Assembly (NCBI GenBank): GCA_018350325.1
Contig: JAEVLN010000009.1
Location: 1,571,388-1,635,387 of the forward strand
Direction: 5' to 3'
Origin: Globodera rostochiensis
Lineage: Eukaryota; Nematoda; Chromadorea; Rhabditida; Heteroderidae
Length of the DNA: 64,000 nt
Each line of letters begins with the position of its first letter. Position 1 is the first letter of the stretch. Made by a program: the position numbers and the translations under genes. Below the pieces are notes generated by a model, which was not told the origin of the DNA, made no database searches, and saw only the letters and a list, made by a program, of their open reading frames with translations. Shown here one piece after another: positions 12,080 to 24,059 of this stretch.

Positions 12080-14130
12080 GTTTTTGCGTTTCCGGTACTT
12101 TGATGGACAGAGAGACTGATTTCGAAATGTTCCCTGAGGACTTTTAGGGAGGACACGGATTCAGGGTGACCATATGACTTGTTTTGTCTGGGTTTTCCGG
12201 ATTTTTGAGTGCTTTTCTGATTTTATCCTGATTTCTCAAAAATTTGGAAATTTTCACTGAAAATTACCAATTTTCTAAAAAACATTAAAAACTAGAAAAA
12301 AATTTCCGTCATAACATTACTCATTTTATGAGAGATTGTTTGATAAAGAAAGAAGTAAGTTATTTTTTTCAAACTTGGAAAGGATAATTTGAAATCCGCC
12401 TGCAAAATGATTTTTACGCATTTTAAATCTATAAATATTTTCATAATTTTCTAGCGTAGGATAATTTTTCCATAGAAGAAATAATGGTCAATTGTGAAAA
12501 AAAAAGTATAATCAAATACAAAAATTTAAATGAGTGCATTAGGTCCTTTTTTACTTTGATATAGTAATCGCCCCATTCTGACTACCCGAAAAAATATTGC
12601 ATACCCCGTAGGGATGTTCGAGAGTCTCGGCTCTCGAGTCGAAAATTTTCTCGGGTTTTTGGGTCTCGGTCCGAGTCTCGAGGTCAGCGGTTTCGAGTCT
12701 CGTTTTTCAGTCTCGAACATCTCTAAGGGAGTGGGTCAACCCAACTCATCCATTTTGAAAAGTTAACAACTTCAAACTTTGTAATGGATGAGTTTGGCGG
12801 GTCCTCTCATACCCCGATTTGTTCTGGACAATTCGTCCTTCTGCTTGGCCAAAAGTGGACAAAATGCCTAATTAGAAGGTATTAGTGATTTCGTCCGCTT
12901 TTGACTTATTAGGGATTTTGTCCGTTCGGCCTTTTGTCCTAGGGCCCGTGCCGCCCCTCCGTTGCGCTTGGGCGCCCTACCGTATCAGCTCCACTCGTAT
13001 GGGTCGCGCGTTTGTGTGGGGTTTATTTGGCAGAACTTGTCAAATTCGGACCAGCAACACTCAAAAAAGTCGTCCGGCATTATATAAGGGGGAAATTCAG
13101 TCCCTAAATTGGAGACTTCAGTACCAGAGTCCCGGTCCCGTCCTAATTCTATTACCCTCCAACAGTCAGAGACGACCCAACAAAACTGGTTCGATCACAG
13201 CAATTTAAACACAATAAAAGGGACCGTTCCATCAAATTAAATTAAACGATGCGACCCAAAAAGGTCGCCGCCCGCGGCCCCCCATTCTTAAAAATGGTGC
13301 CATTCAATTTTCTTTAGTCGATTGGAATCAATCGATTGATTAAATATTTTACAATTGCCTTTTAGTCCAAATTAAAAAAAAGGCCGACGAGGATAAATGT
13401 TAAAATGTTAATAAATTACTTAATGTGTGATGATCGATGGCAACTTTCTGTTAGAAACTCCGTTTTTTTTTGTTTAAATTTATAAGTAATTGTACTGGCG
13501 GCGGAGGGGAGAAAAAATTTTGCGGGATTAATTGAGAAATAATTATTATTCATAGGAAATAGGCGACGGACGGATTATTGAGACGGGGGAAATTATCATT
13601 TCAAACACGGGAAATTAACATTTCAGACAATCGGATTAACTAAATTTCGCAGTTCCCAATTCTGAGCTCTGAGAGAGCGCGGGTCCAATTGAGTCCCAAC
13701 CAGCCGTCTCCCCGCCGCTATTCAAATCGCGGACGCGTTCGAACTCTGTGTGGGCTGCTTTCCCCACACTTACATTGTATTTTAGAAAGTTGGGATGAAA
13801 TTCAAAAAATCCTTTTTTTTTGCGCGCGTTTTAATTTTAAAAAATTTGAAAATTATTTAAAATTTAATAATGAGAGCTGAGGAAAATGAAAAATATTCGG
13901 AAATTTTAAGCCCACGAAATATTCATATTAACTTAATTTAAAATAAGAGTTCTGCATTTACACTCAAAAAAATTTGCATTTTCATTGCGAATTTTTTAAG
14001 AATTAAAATGAAAAAAACTGAAAATTTCTACCGAAAAAATTTGTTTTTTTTGAATTGAACACGGCTAGAAAAAATATCGTATCATATCGTATCGTAATTT
14101 TGGCCGCCACAATAATATTTTTGATTGTTC
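12080..14130. other. Intergenic, no gene recognised
   Basis: AT-rich with scattered GC-rich patches. A short element of iterated TCTCGAG words lies at 12609-12725, with inverted ends TAGGGATGTTCGAGA / TCTCGAACATCTCTA but no matching target duplication. The open frames at 12885-13208 and 13689-13880 show no family resemblance, signal peptide or splice context. Confidence 0.5.
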
Positions 14131-14314
14131 TATCGGTTTCAACCCCTAAGAAAACATATTAAAGTGGTTTCGAGTGATTTTGAGCCTGGCCCTCAGATCC
14201 ATATTTGCCGAATATTTATTTGCAAAATGCCATTCTTCAATTTCATTTTAGGCATCACATCAAGCATATGAATTAGCACACATTTTGTTGAACTTCCAAT
14301 TGATCATTCCTCAA

Positions 14315-14655
14315 TCATTTCTTGCCGTAGTAGTATCCTCCTCCATAGGGGACGCCTTAAGCCGAAGAAAGCATTAAAATTCTTTGAATGTTTGCATTAG
14401 TTTCATTAATAAATTTTTAAAGATCACAAAAATCGAAACCCCGGCACGAACCCCCCAAAAGCCGGCTTACCCGAAGAATTTACTTCAAGAACCTTTTTAG
14501 AATTTCTTAAAAACCATACGGCGAAAACGAAGCACAGCGGCCTCGTCAGCGGGTATACCGCCATCAGCCCCTTCGTGATGAGCTAAGGCCATTTGGTTCA
14601 TGCCGAACATGGCACAGACCAGCAACAGGACAGCGATCAAACGCAGAGGATTCAT
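14315..14655 (-). CDS. Neuropeptide-like precursor, copy 1 (predicted amidated VPYGGGYYY)
   Basis: Two exons on the minus strand. Exon 1 (14520-14655) starts at ATG 14655 and encodes a signal peptide (MNPLRLIAVLLLVCAMFG) followed by an acidic spacer (HHEGADGGIPADEAA). Exon 2 (14315-14355) encodes VPYGGGYYYGKK and stop. Splicing GTATGG...TTAAG over 164 nt joins them as LRFRR-VPYGGGYYY-GKK, 58 aa in all. RR is a dibasic cleavage site, and a Gly followed by KK at the C terminus is the classic amidation signal, as in nematode NLP precursors. Without splicing the frame reads on to MVFKKF and stop (52 aa), an alternative product. The receptor and role are unknown. Two further copies lie at 20.5 and 23.0 kb. 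Confidence 0.65.
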
Positions 14656-14726
14656 TTTTATTCAAAATCGAATAATATAAAATAATAATTATAAAATAAT
14701 TTGGTGAAATGTCGGTCATTTGATGA

Positions 14727-14737
14727 CCTTTTATAGC
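14727..14737 (-). promoter_or_regulatory. TATA box of peptide gene copy 1
   Basis: GGCTATAAAAGG on the minus strand, about 75 bp upstream of the start codon, followed directly by the palindrome GGTCATCAAATGACC. The same TATA-palindrome pair precedes the copies at 20.5 kb and 23.0 kb. Confidence 0.6.
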
Positions 14738-15899
14738 CGAACCTCAGACAGTTTTAGTTTTCGCGCCTTCGCATTTCTTTCAATTTGTCAAAACAAAACA
14801 TTTTGTCCCAGACAAAAATTTTTCGAGCGGATACCCCAAACCCCGGTAGTGATAAACCTGTTCTGTTAGTTGGATAGCACTTTGATCCGCCATTTTTTGT
14901 TATTTTCCCAAACAAAACCTCATGATTTGTCTGATCATTTATTATATTTTAATTCTTTAATTCACATATTTTACTTTTGTTTAGTGATTCAATGAAAATT
15001 TGTGATATTTCATTGAAAAATTATAGTGAAAATTTTGTTCATTTTGGGGCAAAGTTTAAAATTTGATGGCACCGAACACCAACATTGGTGAGATGAACAA
15101 TTTTTTGGGGGGAATCACAACACAACAAAAGCACATTAAAGTTTTTGTTTAAGCGTTATTTTATTCCATTTTATAATTCCAAATTAAATTTTTGTTTGGT
15201 AAAATACATATATTTAAAAAAAAATACTCAAAAAAATCAGAAATTCCCACATCTCGTCTTTCGCTGAGCTCTTACAACAAACACAAAAGTTCTTATAGCG
15301 CTAAAAAACATTTTTATATGTTTTTTAATTTTGATTTTTGTCTTAGGTAATTAGTTTTTTTTAGTGTTCGGTCGGTACGGGAAAGTACCGAGGCTTTTTC
15401 GGTACTTTTCGGTACTCAGGCATCGGTACTTTACCGAATAGTATTTTTTCATAAATTTGTTTTAAAATATTTTAGATTTTAAAATATTAAGGTAACCTAG
15501 ATATTTTTTGCTTCAGCGAATTTACTTAACATTAAAAAATTCGCCAAATAATGCTGGTGTCAAAAAATTGATTTTTTTGATCATTTTTTTGCTCTTCCGT
15601 AATGCATTTTTGGGCCATTTTTCTTAACAAATCCCATCAAAAAATGCAAAATTTTCTCGGCGGCGCCTATCAGCACCGCCGACTCCCCTTCAAACTAAAC
15701 CAAAAACTTAAAAATTCTGCCACAGAACAAGAATAGGCCGAAATTCTGATTTTCTTGAAACTCAAGCTTTCCAAACTCATTTATAAACATTTGCTAAAGC
15801 CAAAATTTCTAAAATAAACGAGTTTTTGTTAAAAAAAATTACTCTAAAAAATTTTGGTACCGATTTCGACGAAAATCTTTGATCGTCCATGCCACATAG

Positions 15900-16406
15900 C
15901 AGGGATGGGCAAAATCGGAAAAAAAATCCGAAATTCCGGAAAACCAAAAATCCGAAAGGGTTTAAATCCGAAACCCAAATCCACGAAAATCCAGAAATTT
16001 TTCCGGAATCCGAAAATTTTCAAGGAAATTTTTGCATTTCTGATAAAAAAAAAAGGTTTTTCTATCGTATTTGTGCTTCACTCCGATGTGCAATAATTAT
16101 TACCATTCAACTCCTCTCGTCTAATTGGTCAACAATAAAGGTTTTTGATAATTGAATTTAAAAAATTTTTTGGAATTTGTTTACTATTCCGTTAATGTTC
16201 AGAAAAAGTCAGAAAAAATTATTAACACAGTCGGGAACCTGAACCCACACCAAAAGTTCAACTGCCCCACCACTCACCGCTATACCAACACCAAACTGTT
16301 CGATACCTCAAAAATCCCATTCTTAGGGGTGCAATTTGCTCAAATTCCGAAAAGCGAAACGGCCAAAAACCCCAAAATTTCGGACCCGAAATTTTGCCCA
16401 TCCCTG
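15900..16406. mobile_element. hAT-like MITE carrying a tRNA-like segment
   Basis: Ends CAGGGATGGGCAAAATCGG / AATTTTGCCCATCCCTG, flanked by near-matching 8-bp repeats CCACATAG and TTACATAG. The left part iterates ATCCGAAA words. Near 16240-16300 the minus strand has a Pol III A-box-like TGGTATAGCGGTGAGTGG and a B-box-like GGGTTCAGG. A related copy, reversed, lies at about 20065-20240. The open frames within are not genes. Confidence 0.75.
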
Positions 16407-16984
16407 TTACATAGTGTTCGTTTGGTCTTGGTCACGGTTATGGTAAAAGCATTAAATTTACAACTGAAGAGGAAATTAATAAAGATTTCCGAATTAAAAG
16501 GTTTTCACGCATAAACTGTCAAATGATACCACATTTGTGGTGATTGGTGCACAGGAAGACAAACATTTAAGTCAAAAGTATCCATTTTTGGCAAAGTTTA
16601 AGTGGTCAAAAATCGGTTTAAACGCATTTCCGTGAGCATGGACTGCTCGAAGACCGGGAGCGTATTGTGCTCAGTCTGCAAGGGGACATTCTGAAGAACG
16701 CACATTACAAATAGGGATGCCAACTCACCTTCGAAAAAATGGCAAACGGCTTCTAAGAAATGGCATTGTAATTTGACATCCCTGATTACAAAGGCATTTG
16801 CCATTAATAAATGACAATTTGGCATCCCCGTATTCTGGGTCTATACTTAATTACGTAGGCATAGGAAAGTTAACGAATTTTAAATATTTTTTAATATTAT
16901 TTTCTAAAGTATATGCCATTAATAAAGGACAATTTGGCATCCCCGATTTGCCATTAATAAAGGACAATTTGGCATTCCTGATTA

Positions 16985-17462
16985 CTAGGGCCACGATTTA
17001 TATGGACAAAAAATCTCGAAATATGGCCATAAAATATGGATGAAAAATTGCAAAATATGGACCAAATATGGACAAATCGCAAAATATGGACGAAATATGG
17101 AGAAAATTTTTTTCAAATATAGCAAAAAATGGGCAAAATTTCCTAATTGAAGTAATAAGAGAAATAAAAATTTTTATATGCAAATTAAAGGCATTTCAGA
17201 GAAAATTTTTGACAATAAGCAGAATTTTAAAAATTTTATTTTTGGTGACAGAATTTTTAGTTGCAAAAATGTCAATTTTTAGGGTGCATTTTTTGAAAAT
17301 TTTTAAAAAGTCGATCCTTAGGGTATATTTTTCGTGTTTATTGCATTTTTGTTAAGGAATTTTTGAAAAATAGCGAAATATGGATAAAAATATGGAATAT
17401 GGATAAAAATCGCGAAATATAGAAAAATATGGAAAATATGGATTATAAAATGGGCTCTAGAA
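16985..17462. mobile_element. AAATATGG-iterated element
   Basis: Bounded by CTAGGGCC (16986) and GGGCTCTAG (17453) in inverted orientation. Both ends of the interior are degenerate repeats of AAATATGGAC/AAAATATGGAT, with an AT-rich middle. It has the same architecture as the hAT-like MITEs at 6919 and 48343, but no convincing target duplication was found. Confidence 0.6.
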
Positions 17463-18039
17463 GCTCCAACCAAAGCTAAAAACACTATATCTGGCATTTA
17501 TACGCTGTTCCTGGTGCGCCAAAAAAAATATGGATTTCCATATAAAGCAAGTCTAAAAAGTAGCGAGTTGGGCATTTCCCGGTTTTGCGACCCCACTTGA
17601 GAAAATCTTCTCTTCTTCCTATTCGTAAAAATCGTCCACTGGATTTTTTGAATTTTGTGGTGTTTAGTTGCGCTAATTTTGAATATAAAATTGCGATGAC
17701 GCCCAAGTACAAAAAATACGTTGGACCAAACAAATATTTGTTACAATATTTTTTGAGTTTATGGATTTTGGGTTGAGCACCAATTTGAACAAACAAACAA
17801 AAACAAAAAATTGGGAAAAAATTGGGTCCAATTTTTTGTACAAATATTTGGGGTACAAAATTTCCATTTTTTTTTTTGTCCTTTTGACATTATTTTTAAA
17901 TTAAAAAACCAATTGTTAGGGGTGTAATATCGCGCGATATTGCACAAAATGCGATAGCGTTTGGCGATAAATTTTCCAATGCGATAGCGATATGCGATAA
18001 ATGCGATAAATTTCCATCCCTGGTCCAGACTCTATTTAT

Positions 18040-18175
18040 AACCAGTGTTTTCCTGTCCCAAGGATTTTGAACCTGTTCCTGTTCTGTTCTCAAATTTTAG
18101 AACAGCCTATTGTTTTGTTCCTGTTTTGTTCCGACCTCGAGAACAGAACAGGAACAGAAGTATAAACTGTTCTTA
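18040..18175. repeat. CTGTTCC-word element (partial)
   Basis: Iterated CTGTTCC/GGAACAG words arranged as an imperfect hairpin, starting CAGTGTTTTCCTGTCCC. It is related to the complete element at 20284-20407 and to 19130-19265. The flanks 17480-18030 and 18180-19120 contain a GCGATA-iterated patch (17930-18010), a CGGCGG palindrome (18602-18627) and a tRNA-like A/B-box pair on the minus strand (about 18905-19065), but no gene. Confidence 0.6.
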
Positions 18176-18601
18176 GACTGTTCCAAATTAAAAATTTTCC
18201 GAGTGAAATTCAATCTGAAATTTAAATTGATGATGCATTGGACAAAGTGTTCATCACTTGCTAGTGATGCTCGAGACCTAAATTTACCGAGACTTGACCC
18301 CGAGACTCGAGAATTGACTCCCAAAAATCCGAGACTTTTACCAAAATTTTTAAATTTAGATTCAAAATAGGTTTGCTCCCGAACCCTTGGGGGTGGGAAA
18401 ATGGTATGTCAGGGAAGGTCGGGATGGTTGGCCATGTCGGGGGTCCGGGACGACCCAATTTTGAGAATGGGGAGCAACTCTAGTAAAAAAATTATATACT
18501 TTGTTGAGACTTCTGTTTTATTATTTTGGGGCTCGGCGAGCTACCCTAGTTAAAAATTAAATAATTTTTTAAGAAAATTCTGCTTTACTTCAGGGGGGAG
18601 T

Positions 18602-18627
18602 CGGCGGTGCCGATAGGCGCCGCTGAG
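18602..18627. repeat. CGGCGG-GATA-CCGCCG dispersed palindrome (one of about nine)
   Basis: CGGCGGTGCCGATAGGCGCC and near-identical forms occur at 8364, 8531, 9646, 15657, 18602, 21719, 21803, 24950 and 52867, in both orientations. AT-rich flanks such as TTTGTTAAGAGATTTGCA often accompany them. Confidence 0.8.
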
Positions 18628-19129
18628 AAAATTTTGAATTTTCTACTCTATTTGTTAAGAGATGTGCAACCATTTTTGAAGCTTTTTAGAGATGGGAGGG
18701 GCCCGATTTGAAGATTTTGAGAGTTTTTTAAATAATTGGTCTTGATTTTTAAAAGTTAGAAAACAAAAAGCCCCCCCCCCTTTATGATTTTTTCTCAATT
18801 TAAAGAAAAAATAATAATATCTATGCCTTCAAAAAATAAAAATTTAAAATATTTTTAAAATTACCATCAAAGTTCATAAAAAGAGAGAAAAAAAAATCAT
18901 TTAACAGTCGGAGGTTCGAAGTTCGAACCCACAGCCCCAGGCATCACTCACTATTATACGAAAAAAATTAAATAAAAAGAATAAAAAAGATTCTCACTAG
19001 GAAAAGTTGAACCTTAGACAAAATTGAATCACGTCACTCAGTTTAACCACTGCGCCACGTGAGATCATAATGAATAATTGGAAAATTTCAAATATATTAA
19101 TTACTCAATAAAAGTTCAATCTTCAATTT

Positions 19130-19265
19130 TTACCCTGTTCTAGCTTGGCCTGTTCTGTTCCTATTCCAAGGATTTTGAATCTGTTCCTGTTCCTGTGCTG
19201 TTCTAAATTCTAGAATAGAACAGGAACAGGAACAGAACAGGCCAAGCTGGAGCAGGAAAACACTG
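19130..19265. repeat. CTGTTCC-word hairpin element
   Basis: TAGCTTGGCCTGTTCTG at 19140 is matched by an inverted GAACAGGCCAAGCTG ending near 19248, and AAAACACTG marks the right end. Same family as 20284-20407. DNA from 19270 to 20060 is AT-rich intergenic with a dispersed repeat block (19900-19990) that recurs at 22440-22520 and 53213-53285. Confidence 0.65.
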
Positions 19266-20283
19266 TTTATAACCCACTTTTTTGAAAAATAGGCACATTT
19301 GTTTTTGCTGAAGTCGATAAAAAGGGTTTCTAGGGGTATTCAGAAGCGTAGAATTTGATTCTAACATCCATTTCGACCAATTTCGAACCCCGGACCCAAA
19401 TTCAACAATTAATCGAAATTCAAATATTACAACAATTTTAGCCTCAAAATCATTCAAAAACATGAATTCGAATCATTATTTGCTTTTTTGTTGTTATTTT
19501 TTTGAGGCTAAAATTGAATTTTAGAAAAATTGTTCGAATTCGGGTCCGGGGTTCGGAATTGGTCGAAATGCATGTCAGATCTCGGATTCTACGGCCCCGA
19601 TAACCCTATAAAGGGCAATTCAACTTCTCAGTGACTAAACGAACAGTAACCAAGACCAACCGAACACGGAGAACACATTAGGTAATTAATTACATCATCA
19701 TTACTCCAAAGTTGGCAAAGTCAAATTGGCAAATTTCAACACAATGCGGATTAGTAACAAAGCTAGGTAAATGTTTCGCATCTGATCGGAAATTTTGCTG
19801 ACCATTCTTTACGAATTTTCGTGTTTTAAATTAACAATGGATTTTTTTGGATACTGCGTCAACACATTTTTCCAACTTTTGGTGGTTCATAACTTTCTTC
19901 ATAGTGGTTTTCGGCACAAACTTTTTGCGGATTTGTACTCAGCTCGACGAGAAGAATCGATTTGTAGTATTTTAATTCGAATCTGAACCATTCAATGTGC
20001 GAGCGATGTGCGAAACGTCCGGTTTTTTACTAGTGTGCGAGATTCCCATAGCCAAGGTGTGCACCAGAGATGGGCAAGATTTCGGAATTTGAGCAAAATT
20101 TCGGATTTTATACCACTAAGAATGGGATTTTTAAGGAACCGAGCAGTTTGGTGTTGGTATAGCGGTGAGTGGTGGGGCAGTTGAACTTTTGGTTTGGGTT
20201 CAGGTCCCCGACTGCGTTAATAATTTTTTCTGACTTTTTCTGAACATTACTTCATAAAATATGTGACAGATTTAAGAAACGAC

Positions 20284-20407
20284 CAGTGTTTTCCTGTTCC
20301 AGCTTGGCCTGTTCTGTTCCTGTTCTATTCCAGAATTTAGAACAGCACAGGAAGGAACAGAACAGGAACAGGAACAGGTTTAAAATCCTTGGAACAGGAA
20401 AACACTG
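20284..20407. mobile_element. 124-bp hAT-like MITE (CTGTTCC family)
   Basis: Inverted ends CAGTGTTTTCCTGTTCC / GGAACAGGAAAACACTG and a perfect 8-bp target duplication GAAACGAC (20276-20283, 20408-20415). The interior is only GGAACAG/CTGTTCC words. Confidence 0.88.
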
Positions 20408-20494
20408 GAAACGACCTAGCACCGTGTGCGAGATGTCCGATAGCCAAGATGTGCACCAGGGCTTTTGTTGAACTTCCAATTGATCATTCCTCAA

Positions 20495-20847
20495 TCATTT
20501 CTTGCCCCATTCTGTGTTGTAGTATCCTCCATAGGCGACGCCTGAAGCCGAAGAAAGCATTAAATTCTTATGATGTTTGCATTAGTTTCATTAATAAATT
20601 TTTAAAGATCACAAAAAGTAAAGATTCGAAACCCCGACACGGACCCCCAAAAGCCGGCTTACCCGAAGAATTTACTTCAAGAACCTTTTTAGAATTTCTT
20701 AAAAACCATACGGCGAAAACGAAGCACAGCGGCCTCATCAGCGGGTCTTCCGCCATCAGCCCCATGGTGATGAGCTAAGGCCATTTGGTTCATGCCGAAC
20801 ATGGCACAGACCAGCAACAGGACAGCGATCAAACGCAGAGGATTCAT
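20495..20847 (-). CDS. Neuropeptide-like precursor, copy 2 (predicted VAYGGYYNTEW-amide)
   Basis: Exon 1 (20712-20847) gives the same signal peptide as copy 1 and the spacer HHHGADGGRPADEAA. Exon 2 (20495-20541) encodes VAYGGYYNTEWGKK and stop. The donor is GTATGG and the acceptor GGCTTCAG. The joined product ends LRFRR-VAYGGYYNTEW-GKK (60 aa), so the mature peptide would differ from copies 1 and 3 while the dibasic site and amidation signal are kept. It lies in a shorter copy of the dispersed segment (about 20455-21150), which lacks about 90 bp of the upstream region. The unspliced reading is a 52-aa frame ending KKF. Confidence 0.62.
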
Positions 20848-21229
20848 TTTTATTCAAAATCGAATAATATAAAATAATAATTATAAAATAATTTGGTGAA
20901 AGGTCGGTCATTTGATGACCTTTTATAGCCAAACCTCAGACAGTTTTAGTTTTCGCGCCTTCGCATTTCTTTCAATTTGTCAAAACAAAACATTTTGTCC
21001 CAGACAAAAAATAACAAAACCTCATGATTTGTCTGATCATTTATTTTACACCAAAATATTTAAAGTCTTTAATTCACATATTTTACTTTTCTTTATTGAT
21101 TCAATGAAAAATTTGTGATATTTCATTGAAAAATTATAGTGAAAATTTTGGGAAAATATCGGTCACCTTTAAAAAGTACCGTATCGCATCCGGTCCGAAG
21201 GTCGAAAGTGTTGTAACTTTCTTCAACCT

Positions 21230-21910
21230 AAACTAGAGCCCGGACTTGAGCTTCGAGCGAGACTCGAGACGAGATTCTCGAAAAAATCTCGGATCTCGAA
21301 AAATCTCGTGAAGCTCATTTTAGTCGAGACGAGATGTCGAGACGAGATTCTCAAAAAATCTCGGATCTCGAAAAATCTCGAGCCGGAACAGTCGAGACTC
21401 GAGATTTTTGATTAAAATATAATTTTTTTTCCAAAATTCTCAGAAACTCCACCAAATTTTGTACGGGTAAGAAGGGAGCACTAGAAGCATGTCTGCAAAA
21501 TTTGGTCACGAAATATAAGTGTTAGCCTGTGTTCCAAGGTTTTGAAAATCAAAAGAAAATTCAATGGTGAGGGTCTTAGTGTCTGACCCTGGCGCGCTGG
21601 GCTTGACCTATTAGTGGGGTATGAAAGAGCCAGCGAGAAAATTGTTAGAATTTTTTAAGAAATTTTTCAAAAATAGTTTTTGAGAATTTTTATTCACTTA
21701 TGGGAGTGAGAGGAGGTTCGGCGGTGCCGATAGGCGCCGCCGAGAACATTTTGAATTTTTAACTCAATTTGTTAAGAGATTTGCAGCCAAAAGGGAGTAT
21801 GTCCGGCGGTGCCGACAGGCGCCGCCGGGGGAATTTTTTACAAAAATTGGCAATCTTTGTTTAAAAAAGCACTGTTTTCATGAAACATTTTGGAGTCGAG
21901 ATCGAGAATC
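21230..21910. repeat. TCTCGAG-word element and palindrome cluster
   Basis: It begins TAGAGCCCGGACTTGAG, as in the 6919 MITE ends, followed by iterated GAGACTCGAG and ATCTCGAAAAA words to about 21420. After AT-rich DNA come two CGGCGG...CCGCCG palindromes (21719-21743, 21803-21827), and GAGAATCTCGAGCTTC near 21903 may be the degraded right end. No gene. Bases 22020-22170 are unusually GC-rich with CGCG runs. Confidence 0.5.
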
Positions 21911-23025
21911 TCGAGCTTCAACCGATTAGGTTGAACATAATAAAGGTGGAAAATAGCAGCCAAAGTACCGCACACTTGACTACGGCGGCCAGTAGGTGGG
22001 GCAAGACTCCCGGGGCTCTGGAAGAAGTCCGCGCGCGCCACGGCTGGGAGGCGTCTCGCGCGCGCGCGCGCCCGCTCCGCGGGTTCCCGCGCGCTTGCCC
22101 CCCCCCCAGAGGCGCTCGTCAGACTTTTTCCTCCGCCCTCCGTCTCGCCCCACTACTTGCTCCGTCATCGATTGGCATGCTCGCTGTTGGCGAGCCGTTA
22201 CACGGCCTTTCATTATTTAATCCGGCTTTTGTTACTCAAAATTTGCTTTTTCCTCAATTTTTAAAAATTTAAACCGTTCAAAACCGCTTCAACTTCTCAA
22301 TTTATATTTTCTATTGACGAATTCGTAATCAGCGTACCAAATAACATATTTTCAGACTATTTTAGTTTTTTCTAAAAATGTTGACCAAAAGGGTCCCACC
22401 TGTGGGTTTTGGCCAACTTTCAGGGAACTTTCTTCAAAGTGGTTTCCGCGGCTAAGTTTTTGCGGATTTGGACTCAGCTCGACGAGAGGAATCGATTGGT
22501 AGTATTTTTATTCGGATCCGAACCACTCCCATATAGTGTAGAAATACCAAAACGCGGCACAGTTTTTGTAAAACAAAAAACGAAAAAAAAACAAATTTTT
22601 TTTAAAGTTTCTAGTTTCATTTAAAAACTGAGTTTTAAAATCATCTTAAGTAATATAAACATATTTTCAAATTATTTTATTTTGTTTTGAAATAATTAAA
22701 AAATTTCCCAAAGTAATAAGAGTAAAAAGTTGAAGAGAGGGAGGGAATAAGCCCGGGTTTATTTAACCCGGGTAACTTAACTCAGGTTAAATAAATCTGG
22801 GTTAAGGCGTAGATCTTTCTCGACCTCAATGATTGAGACACTTTTCAGCCCCTAAGAAAACATATTAAAGTGGTTTCGAGTGATTTTGAGCCTGGCCCTC
22901 AGATCCATATTTGCCGAATATTTATTTGCAAAATGCCATTCTTCAATTTCATTCAATTTTAGGTATCACATCAAGCATAAGAATAAGCACACATTTTGTT
23001 GAACTTCCAATTGATCATTCCTCAA

Positions 23026-23364
23026 TCATTTCTTGCCGTAGTAGTATCCTCCTCCATAGGGGACGCCTGAAGCCGAAGAAAGCATTAAATCTTATGATGT
23101 TTGCATTACTTTCATTAATAAATTTTTAAAGATCACAAATATCGAAATCCCGGCACGAACCCCCCAAAAGCCGGCTTACCCGAAGAATTTACTTCAAGAA
23201 CCTTTTTAGAATTTCTTAAAAACCATACGGCGAAAACGAAGCACAGCGGCCTCATCAGCGGGTATACCGCCATCAGCCCCATGGTGATGAGCTAAGGCCA
23301 TTTGGTTCATGCCGAACATGGCACAGACCAGCAACAGGACAGCGATCAAACGCAGAGGATTCAT
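23026..23364 (-). CDS. Neuropeptide-like precursor, copy 3 (predicted VPYGGGYYY-amide)
   Basis: Exon 1 (23229-23364) encodes the shared signal peptide and HHHGADGGIPADEAA. Exon 2 (23026-23066) encodes VPYGGGYYYGKK and stop. The donor GTATGG and acceptor GGCTTCAG give a 162-nt intron, and the joined protein is 58 aa with RR before and GKK after the core. It sits in a segment (about 22848-24060) that matches copy 1's surroundings (14136-15380) over about 1.2 kb, including TATA box and upstream DNA. Copies 1 and 3 are therefore a recent duplication. Confidence 0.65.
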
Positions 23365-24059
23365 TTTTATTCAAAATCGAATAATATAAAATAATAATTA
23401 TAAAATAATTTGGTGAAAGGTCGGTCATTTGATGACCTTTTATAGCCAAACCTCAGACAGTTTTAGTTTTCGCGCATTCGCATTTCTTTCAATTTGTCAA
23501 AACAAAACATTTTGTCCCAGACAAAATCGAGCGGATACCCCAAACCCCGGTAGTGATAAACCTGTTCTGTTAGTTGGATAGCACTTTGATCCGCCATTTT
23601 TTGTTATTTTCCCAAACAAAACCTCATGATTTGTCTGATCATTTATTATATTTTAATTCTTTAATTCACATATTTTACTTTTGTTTAGTGATTCAATGAA
23701 AATTTGTGATATTTCATTGAAAAATTATAGTGAAAATTTTGTTCATTTTGGGGCAAAGTTTAAAATTTATGGCACCGAATACCAACATTGGTGAGATGAA
23801 CAATTTTTTGGGGGGAATCACAACACAACAAAGCAGATTAAAGTATTTGTTTAAGCGTTATTTATTCCATTTTATAATTTCGAATTAAATTTGTTTTTGG
23901 TAAAATACATATATTTTAAAATAAAATACTCAAAAAAATCAGAAATTCCCACATCTCGTCTTTCGCTGAGCTCTTACAAAACACAGAAGTTCTTATAGCG
24001 CTAAAAAAACATTTTTATATGTTTTTTAACTTTGATTTTAGTTTTTTAATTAGTTTTTT

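Noticed and set aside
12885..13208. 107-codon open frame
   Set aside because: No start context, splice sites, signal or family resemblance; neighbouring frames are also open.
14497..14655. Peptide gene as an FMRFamide-like (FLP) precursor because of LRFRR
   Set aside because: FLP peptides need a Gly after RF for amidation; here RF is followed directly by RR. The amidation signal is in exon 2 (GKK), pointing to an NLP-type peptide.
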